In this document: positions 1-12,480 of the stretch, piece by piece
Layout: every line of letters starts with the position of its first letter
Position numbering within the stretch: the first letter of the stretch is position 1
NCBI GenBank assembly: GCA_007922195.1
Contig: ML682008.1
Location: 8,615,764 to 8,679,763 of the forward strand
Origin: Podocnemis expansa
Taxonomy: Eukaryota; Chordata; Testudines; Podocnemididae
DNA: 64,000 nucleotides
Direction of reading: 5' to 3'
Translations under genes and position numbers: made by a program
Notes under the pieces: generated by a model
The model's database searches: none
Seen by the model: the letters and a program-made list of their open reading frames with translations, nothing else
What the model was told of the DNA's origin: nothing

Positions 1-317
1 TCACAACACTCTTGGGTCTTAAGTATTGTAACAAAAATGTTACAGCTGAAGAAGTTACCTTCAGATTAAGGATAATATTTTCAAACAAGCTACTTGCCCA
101 TACGCGTGTTGCACTTGTACGTGCTATCATTCACAGACTGTTTATTTTTTTAAACATTTAGGTCCATGTATAGGCTGAACAAACAAAATGTAAATCAGAA
201 TGTAGTGCCAGCTGGCTGTGGCTTCTTCTTGAGGTGAAAGTGACTGGAAGGTGGAAAGACAAAGTGAAGAGGCAGAGTTTTTCAAAAGGCTGAATAACTG
301 AGTACATTGTTAGTCTG

Positions 318-470
318 AGTTCTAAAGGGGAAGGTGTGTTAGCTGAGTCCAGCAAAACAAACAAGGAGTCTGGTGGCACTTTTAAAGACCAACACATTTA
401 TTTGTTGCATGAGCTTTTGTGGGAGAAGCTCCCACTTCATCAGATGCTTGAAATCCTAAGGCACGTACTT
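318..470 (+). repeat. Unclassified reptilian interspersed repeat, family A (copy 1)
   Basis: The segment AAGGGGAAGGTGTGTTAG, then ACAAGGAGTCTGGTGGCAC, then TTAAAGACCAACACATTTAT, followed by a short hairpin (GTGGGAGAAGCTCCCAC), recurs in this window at 38650-38705 (first part only) and at 63920-64000 (middle part). The order of blocks is kept, so this is one repeat family. I know similar sequence as a common interspersed repeat in turtle and crocodilian introns but cannot assign a class. Confidence 0.5.
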
Positions 471-1453
471 GAACTAGGGCGTTGGAGATGCTGTCCAGTA
501 ATCCATGCTGCCATATCCCCTGGCTTGAAGTGTTTTCCATTATATAGGCACTTTCAGTTTGGATCAATGGGTCTCAGTACCTACACTATAAAAATTGCTG
601 CAGCCTCCCTGTCCTAAAGCATTATTATGGTAGTGGATAGCCAGTACATTAATACCCTGGGCATTATGAAAGCATATGGTGCTGCAGTGTTTTCTCAGAC
701 TATGGCATGCAGATTTATAATGGACCTTTTGCAGTTTTTTAGATGAAACAGATGGCTTGCCCTTTCTGGGATGGTTCTGTTATGTGGCTGCTTCTCAGCC
801 AAGCTCTTACATGGATGTAGATTCTATTTGCCATATGATGGCTGAGTTGAGCATACCTAATGTACAGGAGCATGTAAACCTGCTCAGTCTCCCGACAAAC
901 TGTAATGCTTTCAAAAATGTGGGCTCAAAGTTATGGGCCACATCCACATCAGTCACATTATCATATGATAACAGCTCATTAACCTAGGAAGATTTATTCT
1001 ACAAATACAAGAAACCCTCTCTGTAGTGTCACATTAGCATCAGCATGAGAATGCCCAAATTGTTCAAACAGCCCCATCTGTTCCCCCATTATTCAAACAG
1101 CCCTATCTGAGGATGCCAGTTTAGATTTAGTATTCGTATGAAGTGGGGGACCTCAAAGAAGAACTGGTTTTAGAAGGCAGCCTATGTTCAAGTGATTGTG
1201 AATGAATTCAGTTTAAACTCCATGGAAAAATGAACTAAAATAGGTCTATAACTAGGATCCTTCATTTCAAAAGGGCAAACTGTAAAAAATTAGTGTAATT
1301 ATTTAGGAGAGTGGACTGAAGAACTCAAAGATCTAAGGGACGAGGAGAATTGGAATTATTTCAAGGTCTATGGAGCAGAAGTGCTGCTGTCATGGAAAAA
1401 GACCGGGGGCTTGGGCCTGGGTCAGATTCAGGGGCTGAGCCTGAACCAGTCCT

Positions 1454-1760
1454 GGGACCCTGAGCAGGCCCTTGATGGGTGTCCTGCTGCTGCTAGCTGC
1501 CAGCCCAGTCCTGGATCCCTGGCTGGGGGCGGGGCTGGGAAAGGTGGCTGCCGCCACGGGCTCCCCAGCTTCTGATCCCTGGAAGGGGATGGGGATGGGT
1601 AAAGAGGCTACCATCATGGGTGGCCCGCCTCCGGATCCCTTGACAGGGATGGGTCCAGGTAAGGCAGCCACCGCCATTGCCGGCTCGGCACCAGATCCCT
1701 GGCTTGGGCCAGGGCCATCTAGGGCTGCCACCACTCTGGGCACTGGTGCTGGGATTGGGG
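1454..1760. repeat. GC-rich minisatellite, 60-bp unit
   Basis: The word GATCCCT recurs at 1514, 1574, 1634 and 1694, exactly 60 bp apart each time, each followed by a GGGATGGG-like block and a GCYRCCACC-like block. A weaker fifth unit precedes them near 1454. Because 60 is a multiple of three and the units are GC-rich, every frame is open on both strands, giving several overlapping spurious ORFs here. Copies differ by substitutions only, with no indels between the four clear units. Confidence 0.8.
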
Positions 1761-2608
1761 GCATGTGCCCCCATGCCTGCTGCCAGTGGAGTCACTTCTG
1801 TGAAGACCCATTCAACCAGTCAGGATGGCAATCGTGTAAGACCACCCTGGAAAAGAGTGGAGCACTCAGTCAGAGCAGAGGCATTCCTCTTCAATGGAGC
1901 CTATTGAAGACACGGTGATAAGTAGGCAGTAGGCAATCGGAGAAGGATATGCAAGGTATTTTAAGTACTTGCACATCCCCCTTTGATTGCTGCTGAAGTC
2001 GCATAGTAATGTAGACCAGGGCTCAGAGAGACAGACATTTTTAGTTCAGGCAATAGAGGCTCAAGTATTAAGAGTCACAAGCCATAGGTTAGATCCCTGC
2101 TGTCAAAGATCCAACCGGGGTGGTGTTGATGTTATATAAAACGATCTAAGAAAATTTTTAGGGACTTCTACTAAGCAAGCTCAGTGGACCTGTGGATATT
2201 TTAACATGAAGGAAGAATCTTCTAAGCTGCAATAGTGATGTTTAGTTCAGAGTTGGTTGCAAAATTACAAAATAACTTTGAGACAGCATCAATGTCCAAT
2301 TGCATTTACATAGCCCTTGTGCTTCTGTTCTATAAATCATGAATCATTTAATTAGATAATATTTGAGATGTGCTATATATGTGCTTATTTTATTATTACT
2401 TTGTGACTCTTCCAAGTAATTTTCCTAAAAAAATAATAAAACTAAAATATTTGCCTTTTTACTGGAATAAAATACAATGAAACCTGTCTCAATTAATCAC
2501 TCAGAAGATCAGCAAAAACCAGTTGTTCCTGTGCTCTGCAGGACTGGGATTTTGTACCAGCTTTACACTAGTGTAAATTTATTTACTTCACTGGACTGAA
2601 TTCTGATT

Positions 2609-3212
2609 TCATAGAATCATAAGAATCATAGGGTTGGAAGGGACCTCATAGGTCATCTAGTCCAACCCCCTGCCAGAGGCAGGACCACTCCCACTTAAAC
2701 CATCCCAGTCAGGGTTTTGTCCAGCCGGGCCTTAAACACCTCCAAAGATGGAGACTCCACCACCTCCCTCGGCAACTCATTCCAAGACTTCACCACTCTC
2801 CTGGTAAAAAAGTTTTTTCTAATATCCAGCCTCAACCTCCCTAACCGTAGCTTGAGACCATTGCTCCTCATTCTGTCCTCTGTTATTACTGAGAACAGTC
2901 GAGCTCCATCTTCATTGGAGCATCCCTTCAAGTAGTTGAAGGTTGCTATCAAATCCCCCCTCAATCTTCTCTTCTGCAGACTAAATAAGCCTAATGCTTC
3001 CAGTCTTTCCTCATAGGGCTTGTGCTCTAGCCCTTTAATCATTTTGGTTGCCCTCCTCTGAACTCTCTCTAGCATGTCCGTGTCCTTTTTATAGTGGGGA
3101 GCCCAAAACTGAACACAGTATTCTAGATGTGGCCTCACCAGTGCAGAATAGAGGGGAAGGATCACATCCCTTGATCTGCTGTTAATACTTCTTTTGATGC
3201 ATTTGCACCATT
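2609..3212 (-). mobile_element. CR1 LINE, 3' fragment (minus strand)
   Basis: On the minus strand a 156-codon open frame (3165 down to 2695) encodes the C-terminal region of the CR1 reverse transcriptase protein, from the [13 protein letters not shown] motif through [12 protein letters not shown] to [18 protein letters not shown]. It is followed by the CR1 3' tail (GGGTTGGAAGGGACCTCA in + orientation) and degenerate AGAATCAT repeats at 2609-2630. The copy is 5'-truncated, as is usual for CR1. It is very similar to 47410-48000 and its frame is open throughout, so it is a relatively young insertion. Confidence 0.9.
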
Positions 3213-4139
3213 GTGAAAGAATAATCCATTCCTACATATTTGTGGATATTTTGAGGTAGTTGCAGTAGTAGGAGACTTTTTAATAAAAATTCCCTTTTGT
3301 ATAGGTTTTACTATAATTAAAACTTTGGTCTCTTTGGTTCAATCGTGTTTTATTTTCGGTAGCTCCATTTCTCACAATTGGAGATAGCTCTTATTACAGA
3401 GACTCAAAGAATCCTTGTCTGAGAAATGTGCATTTTAACCTAAAGAATTTAACTCAGCATATGATTTTACAAATCACTCACTTGCTGGATTCCATTCGTT
3501 TTCACAGACTGAACAAGGTTGGCTAGAGGATGGCCCTCCTGCTTTCTTGGCACCTCACATGTACTCAGGAGCACAAAAGAATATATAGATATAGATATAG
3601 ATACATTAAGTACACTCATTAACACAGCACTCAAGGCACACTGAAGCAGCTGATCGTGTAGTAAACTGGTTTTTGTTGCCTCCTTTTGGTTTGGTTTGTT
3701 AACAGAGTAGAGTCAAGAGACGTCTATGATAAAGCAGAAAAGTGGTTTGTCTCAGAAAGAGAGTGTGGGATAGGAACCAAACTAGGCAGGCAAAAGAAGA
3801 GCAACCAAAAGAAAATAGCTTCAGGCGTATAAGAAGCCCTTGGATAGTTGTGGATGTTGGCTTCAATCTGTAATGACTGCATAGCCCACAGGTCAAAAAC
3901 ATTTGGCTCCATATGACAGAAATGAACAAGAAAAGGAAATGGCTGGATTTTTTTTTTTTTAGCTATGTTCCTTTCTGTCTCTTTAATTAATGTTATGTAA
4001 ATTGGCAAACTGGTGAACACCAATTTCTTTTGTGCTGGCTCTCTTATGAAATATTTTTTCTAAATCTCTTTAGTCCATTTGCAAAGGCCATCTGGAAATT
4101 ACTTTCTGGCAGCCCCTTAGCCCTTTAACAAATTGACCT

Positions 4140-4345
4140 TCTATTGTTAAAATCTTCCTAATAATCAGAGTACTTAAGCATTGGAATAAATTACCTAAGG
4201 AAGCTGTGCAATCTCCATCATTGGAAATCTTTAAGAACTGTTTGGACAGACGCCTGTCAGGGATTGGTCCTGCTGTGAGTGCAGGGCCTGGACTAGAAGA
4301 CCTCTTGAAGTCCCTTCCATTCCTATATTTCTGTGATCACTTACA
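4140..4345 (+). mobile_element. CR1 LINE, short 3' fragment
   Basis: It contains the degraded C-terminal codons (WNKLPKEAV-like, then SPSLEIFKNCLDRRLSG) and the 3' tail ending in CCCTTCCATTCCTATATTTC. It is 5'-truncated and directly followed by the 51-bp minisatellite. Confidence 0.8.
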
Positions 4346-4379
4346 ATCCTGTCTGCTCCAGCCAGGGGCATTGCTGCCC

Positions 4380-4765
4380 TGGGGAGGGACCTGGGGCATG
4401 GCCCGCAGGCCCCGCCCCCTGGCCCGCAGGCCCCACCCCCTGGTTGCAGGCCATGCTCCCTGGCCGGGGGCAGGGCTGGAAGCCACCACGGCTGGCTGGG
4501 CCCCGCATCCCTGGCTGGGGACGGGGACAGAAGCGGCAGCGGGGAGGTAGGCCTCGCATCCCTGGCTGGGGACGGGCCTGCCGCGTTCACGGGTGGCTGG
4601 GCCCTGGATCCCCCACCGGGGATGGGGCCAGAAGTGGCCTCTGTGGTCAAGCCCCAGATCCCCAGCTGGGGATGGGGCTTCTGTGGCTGTGAGTGGCTGG
4701 GCCCCAGATCTCTGGCCCAATCAGGCCAGAGACCGGGGGGGGGGTCGCCAGACCGCAGGCACCGG
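4380..4765. repeat. GC-rich minisatellite, about 51-bp unit
   Basis: The words GCATCCCTGGCTGGGGACGG and GGGCCCCAGATCCC recur with starts near 4505, 4556, 4606, 4657 and 4707, a spacing of 50-51 bp. The proximal part (4380-4500) is a looser CCCTGGCCCGCAGGCCCC array. The unit shares its GATCCCTGGCTGGGG core with the 60-bp array near 1.5 kb. It abuts the 3' end of a CR1 fragment. Confidence 0.75.
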
Positions 4766-5019
4766 TGCTGGGATTTCGGACTTGTGCCTCGGGTGCCCAG
4801 TGCCAGCAACGCCCCTCACTCCAGCTACCACTTCCCTAGCCTTTTGTTACCTAATATCCTTCCATTACAGACTGTAGATTCCTCAGAAATGGAACTGATT
4901 GTAATATGTCAGGCACCTACAACCACTATATAAGCAAATAACAGTATAATACTGCTGCAGAAAAAAAGCAAACGCCATTCTGAAAGACACAAGAAGTAAT
5001 TCTTCCTCTCTGTTTCATA

Positions 5020-5525
5020 CCAATTAGGCCTCAGCTGGAGTATTGTGTCCAGTTCTAGGCACCTGTTTCAGAAAGATGCGGAGGAATTAGAGAAAGTCCA
5101 GAGAAGAGCAACAAGAACCATTAAAGGTCCAGAACACATGACTTATGAGGGAAGATTTAAAGAGCTGGGTTTGTTTTAGTCTGGAAAAAAGGAGACTGAT
5201 AGGGGACATGATAACAGTTTTCAAGTACCTAAAAGGTTATTATGAGAAGGAGGGAGAAAAATTATTGTCCTTAACCACAAGATGCAATGAGCATAAATTA
5301 CAGCAAAGCAGGTTTAGGTTGGACATCATGAAAAGTCTTCCTAACCATGAGGAATATGTTGCCTATGCAAGTTCTGGAATCTCTATCACTTGAAGTTTTT
5401 AAGAGCAGGATAGAAAAATACCTGTCAAAGATGCCTTAAGAGGCTAATTGGTCCTGCCATGGGTGCAGTGGACTGGAATTCATGACCTTTCATGGTGCTT
5501 TCCATTCTCTGTCAGCCTAATTATA
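5020..5525 (+). mobile_element. CR1 LINE, 3' fragment
   Basis: The sequence reads through RPQLEYCVQF-, RVQRRATRTI-, YEGRFKEL- and LEKRRLIGDMITVFKYLKG-like codons and ends with the CR1 tail (GGTCCTGCCATGGGTGCAGT, then TTTCCATTCTCTG). Frameshifts and stops show that it is old. Confidence 0.8.
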
Positions 5526-6442
5526 ATACAGAGCTGAGGTCTAAGGCATGAAGTTTAGCATACAATCCTAAACTTTGCCAAAGCACCTGGCTTCCAGTTT
5601 GGAGTTCAGATTAGAGCCCATCACTTCTACTAAATAATACATTCAAATGAATAAGACATTTTGGACACTTCCAATTAAATTCCTTAAGAACTATACTCAC
5701 CTATATTTCCTTATTTTTGTGGCTCTTGTTGGCATCTTCTCATAAACTCCATATAGAATTAGAGAAACTATTGTACATGATGGTTGTGATTGTTAATTTT
5801 GATTTAATTGCACCTCATCATTTATAAAATGAAGAAATGAATTAAAACACTACTAAAAATGTCCATACTAGAGTTGAATTTTATATTCCAGGTCAACATA
5901 TATACATCCTGTGTGACTTCATTCCCCAATGTTTATTTCTATTTGATACCAATCTAAACAATTCAGAATGAGTCAAAAAAGCATATTTTTGCTTTGAAAA
6001 ATTATTTCCTCACTTGGTTGAAATAAATGTCAGACCACTGCTGGTAGAGGTTTCTAGGCTCTCAGAGTTCTGTGAATTGTCTTATATCCCTTTCTGATGT
6101 CCTGATTTCTGGAGGTGTTGAAGTTATGCTGGTGTCCAGCATAACACGGATAGTAACAAAGGCATTGAATAAAACTCCAATGAGCCATTGGAGCAAGCTA
6201 AGATTTTTATCTATATTGTATTATCTGGTTCATAGTCCTAGTGAGTAAATTGAGCAGGGATTACATTGTGAAAAGAAGGTGACTTACAAGGCTTAAACAG
6301 AAATTGGACATACTAGTTCTACATTCCACTACTGCTGATCATTGAAGAGTTAGTATAATGAGTGTGTCTTGCATGGGAAAACAGTCTATCTATTGATCTG
6401 ATCAAATTTACAATGATATTTTTCCCTACTCTTCTTGAAGCT

Positions 6443-6493
6443 TTTATTATTATTATTATTATTTATTTTTTATTATTTATTATTTATTATTTT
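6443..6493. repeat. (TTA)n microsatellite
   Basis: This is a 51-bp run of TTA/TTTA units, simple sequence only. Confidence 0.85.
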
Positions 6494-6944
6494 CTTAACA
6501 CACATTATATTTGGAGCCAGTGGCACATATTTTGATTTATTTTGGCAATTCCTGAAGGGAATAACCAACTGGGAACATTTAACTTCTTCAAGGTATTCAC
6601 GCTGACTACCCAATCTGCAGAAGCTTTTTTTAAGCACATATGACAAGGATTCCTTATGTACCTCACTGAGTTGGCAAGATAAATTGCTTAGAAACAGCTT
6701 GAATAAATTAATCTAAAACTGATAGACTACAGGAAATCATGTCTTGTTTATCAGGAAGCTTAAGGAAAATGTCAGCCAAAATAAACAATCTAGAGGGTTT
6801 CTTTGAGGTTGTCAAAGGGCAGCTGGAGACAACAGAATTCAAGCTACAATCAAAAATACAATGCCACTATGAAATTATAAAAAAAGGGGGGGGTATATAA
6901 ATGCAGTTTTTGAAAAGAAGTCTGACTTCCTATGAAAAAGAAGA

Positions 6945-8480
6945 CATAGGAACTGCCATACTAGATCAACCTCAAGGTTCATCTAGTCCATCATCCTGTT
7001 TCTGATAGTAGGCAGCATTAGGTGTTTAAGGAAAGTATAAGAACCCAGCAATGGGCAGGTGTGAAGTATTCTGTTCCCCACATTAGATCTCATCTTGATC
7101 TCTGACAGTTAAAGATTGACTTAAGACCTAAAATATGAGATTTAATGTCGCCTCTACAAAAAATTTTATCATTAGTTATGATAATATTGATTATTCTTTA
7201 TATTTACACTAAAGTCCTAACCCTTTTCCAATCTTATTACATTCTTGACTTCAACAATTTCCTCTGGAAGTGAGTAGCACGGTTTTATTACATGTTATGT
7301 TCCAAAATATTACCTTTGATCAATATTCAATTTCATGCCTTTAATTTCACTGAATGTCTCCTGGTCCTGTGTTGATAGGGAAAATTGAGAAGTCTACCTT
7401 CTCTATGGCATTCATTATTTTATATACTTTTATCACATTTCTCTTCTTCATCATCTTTCTAAGGTAAACAATCCTAATCTTCTCAGTCTTTTTCATGTGA
7501 AAGATTTTCTAGGCCAGGCTTATCCAACATTTGGCCCGGAGGCCAAAATCCAACCCACCAAGGGGTTTTATCTGGCTTGCCGAGTGCTGCCACAAGATCC
7601 TGGGAGCTGCAGCTGGCTGGGGCTATCTGGAATATTCTGTATTGCTACATCAAGTGTGCTGGCAGACATTGACAATTTGTAGAAGCAAAAGCAAAGCCAA
7701 ATATCACACTAATCATTATTTTATTAAAGTTTATTAATGAAGATCAATTTGTATGTCTTATTTATCAAAAATTTTTTCACTGGCCCCCTGGACCGAGAAA
7801 AGAATTGCAGTATGGCCTCTCACCCAAAAAAGTTGGACACCCCTGTTCTAGGCCTTAATCTTTCTCTTTGCCCTTATCTAAATCATCACTAAATCTGCAA
7901 TAGCCTTAATGAGATGATGTGACCAATATTCTCTATATTATTCCATGTGAGGATAAATCATTGATTTATATAAAGGTATTAGAATATTTTCTATATTATT
8001 TCTTATTCAACCAAACATCTTGTTTGCCTTTCTAACTGAGGCTACACATTACCAGAGGTTTTCATTGAACTATCTGTACTGATGCCCAAGTTCCTTTCTA
8101 GATTTGACAGTTATTGAAGAACCCTGTAAGTTTTAAGTGGTTTAAATTTTTCCCTCCAATGTTCCTTAATTTTCCTGTATGTTTCATCAGTGAATTTCCT
8201 TTACCATTACTACTGCGCATTCACCTACCTTGTTTAGTTCTTTATGAAGTTTGTTACAGGTCTCTCTGGTCTTTACTAACCTAAATAACAGTGTGTCCTG
8301 TGCAGATTTTGCTGGCCCATTACTCACACTCCTTTACAGATCATTAATGCATATATTAAATAATGCAGAACCTTGAGGAATCCTAATGTTAATTGTTTTT
8401 CATTATGAAAATTGACCATTTAGTCCTAATAATCCCAGTGCAAGAATGTACAAGTCCTACAAACCAGGGTAAGAGGGCAA
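6945..8480 (-). mobile_element. CR1-related LINE fragment (older subfamily, minus strand), split by a MITE
   Basis: The left end (ATAGGAACTGCCATACTAGA) is the reverse complement of the 3' terminus seen in the + strand copy ending near 58880. Reading leftwards from about 8400, the reverse complement resembles the palm and thumb part of a CR1-type ORF2, including a region matching the INDL codon context. It is heavily mutated, with no long frame. The MITE at 7515-7845 is inserted in it and the target duplication is intact, so the MITE is younger. Confidence 0.6.
7515..7845. mobile_element. hAT-type MITE with perfect 8-bp target duplication
   Basis: The 331-bp element has ends CAGGCTTATCCAACATTTGG and (reverse complement) CAGGGGTGTCCAACTTTTTT, a CAGG-type hAT terminal inverted repeat. 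The flanks are TTCTAGGC at 7507-7514 and TTCTAGGC at 7846-7853, a perfect 8-bp duplication. It carries no coding capacity. It resembles the 37921-38114 copy at its ends. Confidence 0.9.
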
Positions 8481-8739
8481 AAAGACAAATAACAAGGGCA
8501 CAGATTAATCACATACATGGTATGTAGTTAATGTTCAGGGATGAGGCACAATTATAATTGCCCTTTCTGATCTGGTTAACAGAGATTGGCTTTGATTTGC
8601 AACAAGGGGAAAAAAGGGTACATGCTTTGAAGGGAAGTATGTCTTAGCATCTCTGCTAAACTACAGATGATATGTAGAGGCAGAAAGTACTCATTTTGGG
8701 AATGGGACCAAATATCTGTTCCTAAGTTCCCTGGGAAAA

Positions 8740-8912
8740 AGGCAGAAACTAACTAAAAAGTTAGTTTGAACTAAAATAAGTATGGCTAATTTAAACTAAA
8801 AGTTACTTCAAACTAAAAAAATCACACTTAGTTCGGACTAACCTTTGAACTATTTAGTTCAGATTAACAAAGTCCAAACTAAGATTTTAGGTGAAGACAT
8901 AGCCTGTGTTAT
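8740..8912. repeat. AACTAA/TTAGTT-rich inverted-repeat element (MITE-like)
   Basis: The stretch contains repeated TTAGTTTGAACTAA, TTAAACTAAAAGTTA and TTAGTTCGGACTAA words that are nearly self-complementary, ending in GTGAAGACATAGCC. This resembles non-autonomous DNA elements known from turtle and crocodilian genomes. No target duplication could be fixed. Confidence 0.35.
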
Positions 8913-9899
8913 TTATTTGCCTTTGCAGATTAGACTGTGTGTCAGCTCCTTGCCACACTAGTGTGTCTTCCTCACCAGCAAACTGTTAAAGACTCTACTA
9001 GTTTTAAACTTGCTTAGGAGGTAACAGTTAGTGAACTCCAAACTCTGAGCTCCTCAAAGATGTCTCTCTTCAGTGTGCAGCCTTATCACTGTAAGTTTAT
9101 AGAGATATTGAGTTAGTTTCACCTTTAAAGTCAACATACTGCAGTATGCTAATTTAACTGTCATTGACATACACTCTTATTTCAATTACAGCACTGAAAT
9201 ATTTTCTATTAAAAGTAAAACAAGTTTATTCAGAAAGTTTAGGTTTATATCATACCAACCAGAAGGAATGAAGGTAGAAATGGTTTCAAACTAACACAAT
9301 TAAAAGATGATTCTCAGGCTAAAACTTAGCCTGATTGGCTATAGTACTTGTCCAAATTGGTTTCCCATTCGGGTATGGTACTTACAGAAATGTGTTCAAC
9401 ATAACTTTCAGCCAGGGCCCACTCTTGTAGCATCAAAAATGCTGATTTCTTTGTTCTTAAATGATAGATATTATGATGGAGGGAATGCACAGTCTTCATA
9501 CTCTACACACTTTTGGAAAAATCTTTGCACAAAATATGCTTTCACTGGGAGCCTAGTAACTTGCAGTTCAATAACATCATGCTGAAAAGTATGTAGAAAC
9601 ACTATATGTAATGTTATTACCATAAATTGAAATCATGACTTAACTGTGTTTGCTAGACATGTCTGGAAAGAAAATAAGCCTGTTTCTGAAAGAAAAAGGA
9701 CAAACTGACAGCTGTAGCCCAATGTCGTCAAAGCTGATGGGTCATCGCCTATCAAGTGTCCATTCTTCAGCAAAGAGGTGGGCAGGAGCAAGTGACCTGC
9801 CTCTGAGCGAACAGCAGCATCAAACCTCTCCCTTACTAGACTCTATATCTCCATCTCTCAACTGAAAAGAAGTTTATCTAAGGATCCCTCTCAGGAAAA

Positions 9900-10640
9900 T
9901 GCATTTGAAAGAGTGACTGAACTATAAAAGTGAGAGCTGAAAGCATCTTCTTAACAAATTCTCTCCCTACCCATCTCTCTCTTTTTCACACAAGAAGTCA
10001 AAATAAACAGCTGTTAGGCTTTGACAGATGATCTTGGCCTGAGAGTTAGATTAGCAGTGTTACTGGGAATGTTGTAAGGGACTTCACTTTGAACCACTAT
10101 TTTGAGATAAGAAAGCATTTTGTTTTTATTTTTTGCAACCACTTCTGACTTTAATGCCTCATTAATTGTACTCACTTAAAATCTCTCTCTATGTGCATAA
10201 GCAAACTTGTTTTATTCTTTACTTAAAATGAATCCAGTGTTGTGAATTGAGTGGGTAACTGCCACTTAAGGTAGCAGACTATTGTATGTTGATCATCTTA
10301 GAGCAACAATGGATCTAATAAATCTGGACTGTCCTGGAGCCAGTGCAGAACACACATTTTGGGGAAGAAAATCCATGACTGTGTGTGTGTTAGGATCACC
10401 ATGCAAGTAAAAACCAAGGCCGCTGGAAGCTAGTATGACTAATTTTTGCCGTGAGGCTGCTGGGGCCAGACTCTGGCTGTGCAGATACACTCAGTGTATG
10501 ACCTGCATGGTCTTTGTAAGGAGCCAGTGCTGGGAGTTACAGCAGAAAACCATTATGAGGCATCCCAGGCTCCTGGGCAAATGGTGACACAGCCCCTCGC
10601 TAGCCTGAATGGCACCCCAGAAAGTCATTGACACTGCAAA
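9900..10640 (+). repeat. Possible solo LTR or LTR-like repeat
   Basis: The part CTTGTTTTATTCTTTACTTA followed by ATCCAGTGTTGTGAATTGAG looks like the polyadenylation and U5 part of a reptilian LTR family as I remember it. I could not find TG/CA termini or a target duplication, and no internal retroviral gene is adjacent. Confidence 0.25.
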
Positions 10641-11039
10641 CTTTTAGCAGTTCCTTATTTTCTCCAAAGTTTGGTTTTTAACTTTGAAGTTCAGAAGTCC
10701 TCCTTCTGGTCTGCTTATTGTGTCCCTCAGGAACCCAATGCCCTGTTGATTTTGCAGTCTCATGTGACTTTACAATACAAATTTGGATCTTGCAATCTCT
10801 CATGCAAATTAATAGTCCATAGTCCATGTCTCTGATCACACCTGCTTTGGTCTGCCACTTTCTGTTCCCTTTGGGGGAGAGGGGACGGGAACCTGTTTTG
10901 TCTGTTTTACAGTCTCCAAAAGACAATATGGAAAGTATCCATAATTTCACATACAGGGATGTCAGTAACATATCACAGTGTTATCAATGACCAGTGAGTT
11001 ATTAGTTTCAAGTGATATAGTACATGACACCTCTTATGT

Positions 11040-12480
11040 AAACAACATGTGAACAGTTTGGGAGGTGTAAAGAGCTGCTTCTTTGTTTGTGAGCATCAGG
11101 TCAAGAGGTGCAAGGCCCCTAGTTGGTTCCTCTACCATTTGTATCAGCAAATTGTCCTTAGTGCTCTCTAAAAACTTCCTGGATAGTCTGTGGGCTGCTG
11201 TATTGCCCTCCCAGCAGATGTCAGAATAATTAAATTCCCACATGAGAACCAGTGCCCATGATCTGGAAACTTCTTCTAGTTGTCCACAGAAAACCTCATC
11301 CACCTCCTCCTCCTGGTCTGGTTGTCAGTAGCATTTACCCACTATGACCTTGTTGCACACTCTTCAAAACTGAACTGAGAGACTTTCCATGGGCTTGTCT
11401 CCACTTTCATAGTGGAGCTCCGAACAGTTATAAAGCTCTTTTACATATAGTGCTACTCTTCCACCTCTTCTTCCCTGCCGGTTCTTCCTGGACAATTTAT
11501 ACCCATCCATTGCAGTTCTCCAGTCTTGCAAGCTATCCTACCACATCTCTGTTATTCCAATTACATCATAGTTCCTTGTTGGTGTCAGTACTACCAATTC
11601 TTCCTGCTTGTTTCCCAGGCTCCTTGCATTTGTGTACAGGCACCTAAGATACCAGGCTGATTGCTCTACTTTCCCCTGCTGATTGTCTCTCCCGTTGCAT
11701 CTTCTTCCTTGGAGTATCTCCAAGTTTCCTCCTTGCCTACTTGTCTCATGTATTAGGGTTCCATTAGGACACATAAGACCCTGATTAATTTCCTCCCCCC
11801 CAGTTCTGTCTAGACTTTCTTTTATTCCTGCGGTTACAGTCCCACCTCCCACCCCAAGTTCCATCCCTTCTCCCACGTCTTCTTTATTGTGACTTACTTC
11901 TGGGCTTTGATCACCTTTCCCCTTCAAACCTAGTTTAAAGCTCTCCTCACTTGGTTAGCCAGCCTACATCCAAATATGCTCTTCCCTTTCCTTGTTAAGT
12001 GGAATCCATCTCTGTCTCGCAGTCCTTCTTTCTGGAACAGCATGCCATGTCTCTGCCTCTTCCCTTTTCTCCAGAGGGAAGTGGTTAGTGCCCCCTTTGT
12101 GGCAAGGAAGTCAGTCAGAGCTCCTGGACCTTCCCACTATGCTTTACTATGTCCCAATGACTTATCAGAAGCAGTGATATCAAACACTCAAAGAGAGAGT
12201 ACTTCAGGGCTATCTCCCTGCCTTGCAAATGATACACCAGCAGATGGAATGGAGGATTCCCTAGTTCTAGTGAAAGGCTATTGCTCCTCTAGGGGCACTT
12301 TCAGAGCTCTTTCCTGCGGCTAGGACTCGAGCAATACCCTTGTTGAGGTACTCCTCTGATAGGTTATCCTTCCTTTCTTGGCTACCCCCTTTCTGAGCTG
12401 GTGTGGTTCTCTTTTTAAGTTCTTCCTCTCACTGGGAGCAGACTCTAAAGAGTGGCAGAGTACAGCCAGCTTGTCCTATC
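11040..12480 (-). mobile_element. CR1 LINE, 5' portion only (ORF1 C-terminus and ORF2 endonuclease, minus strand)
   Basis: On the minus strand the order is: the ORF1 C-terminus (RKGKSIFGCRLANQVRRALN near 11940-12030), an intergenic stretch, then the ORF2 start and endonuclease region (YLRCLYTNARSLGNKQEEL at about 11640, [20 protein letters not shown] near 11200), ending near [12 protein letters not shown] at about 11070. The whole reverse transcriptase and the 3' tail are missing. LINE copies normally keep the 3' end, so this piece has probably lost it by deletion. Stops and frameshifts are present. Confidence 0.85.

Noticed and set aside
1381..1918. Several overlapping ORFs on both strands (up to 148 codons)
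   Set aside because: They lie in the 60-bp GC-rich minisatellite, where every frame lacks stops. The translations are Gly/Pro/Ala-rich with periodic repeats and no known domain.
4206..4933. Six overlapping ORFs including a 192-codon minus-strand frame
   Set aside because: They are artefacts of the 51-bp GC-rich array and the adjoining CR1 tail.
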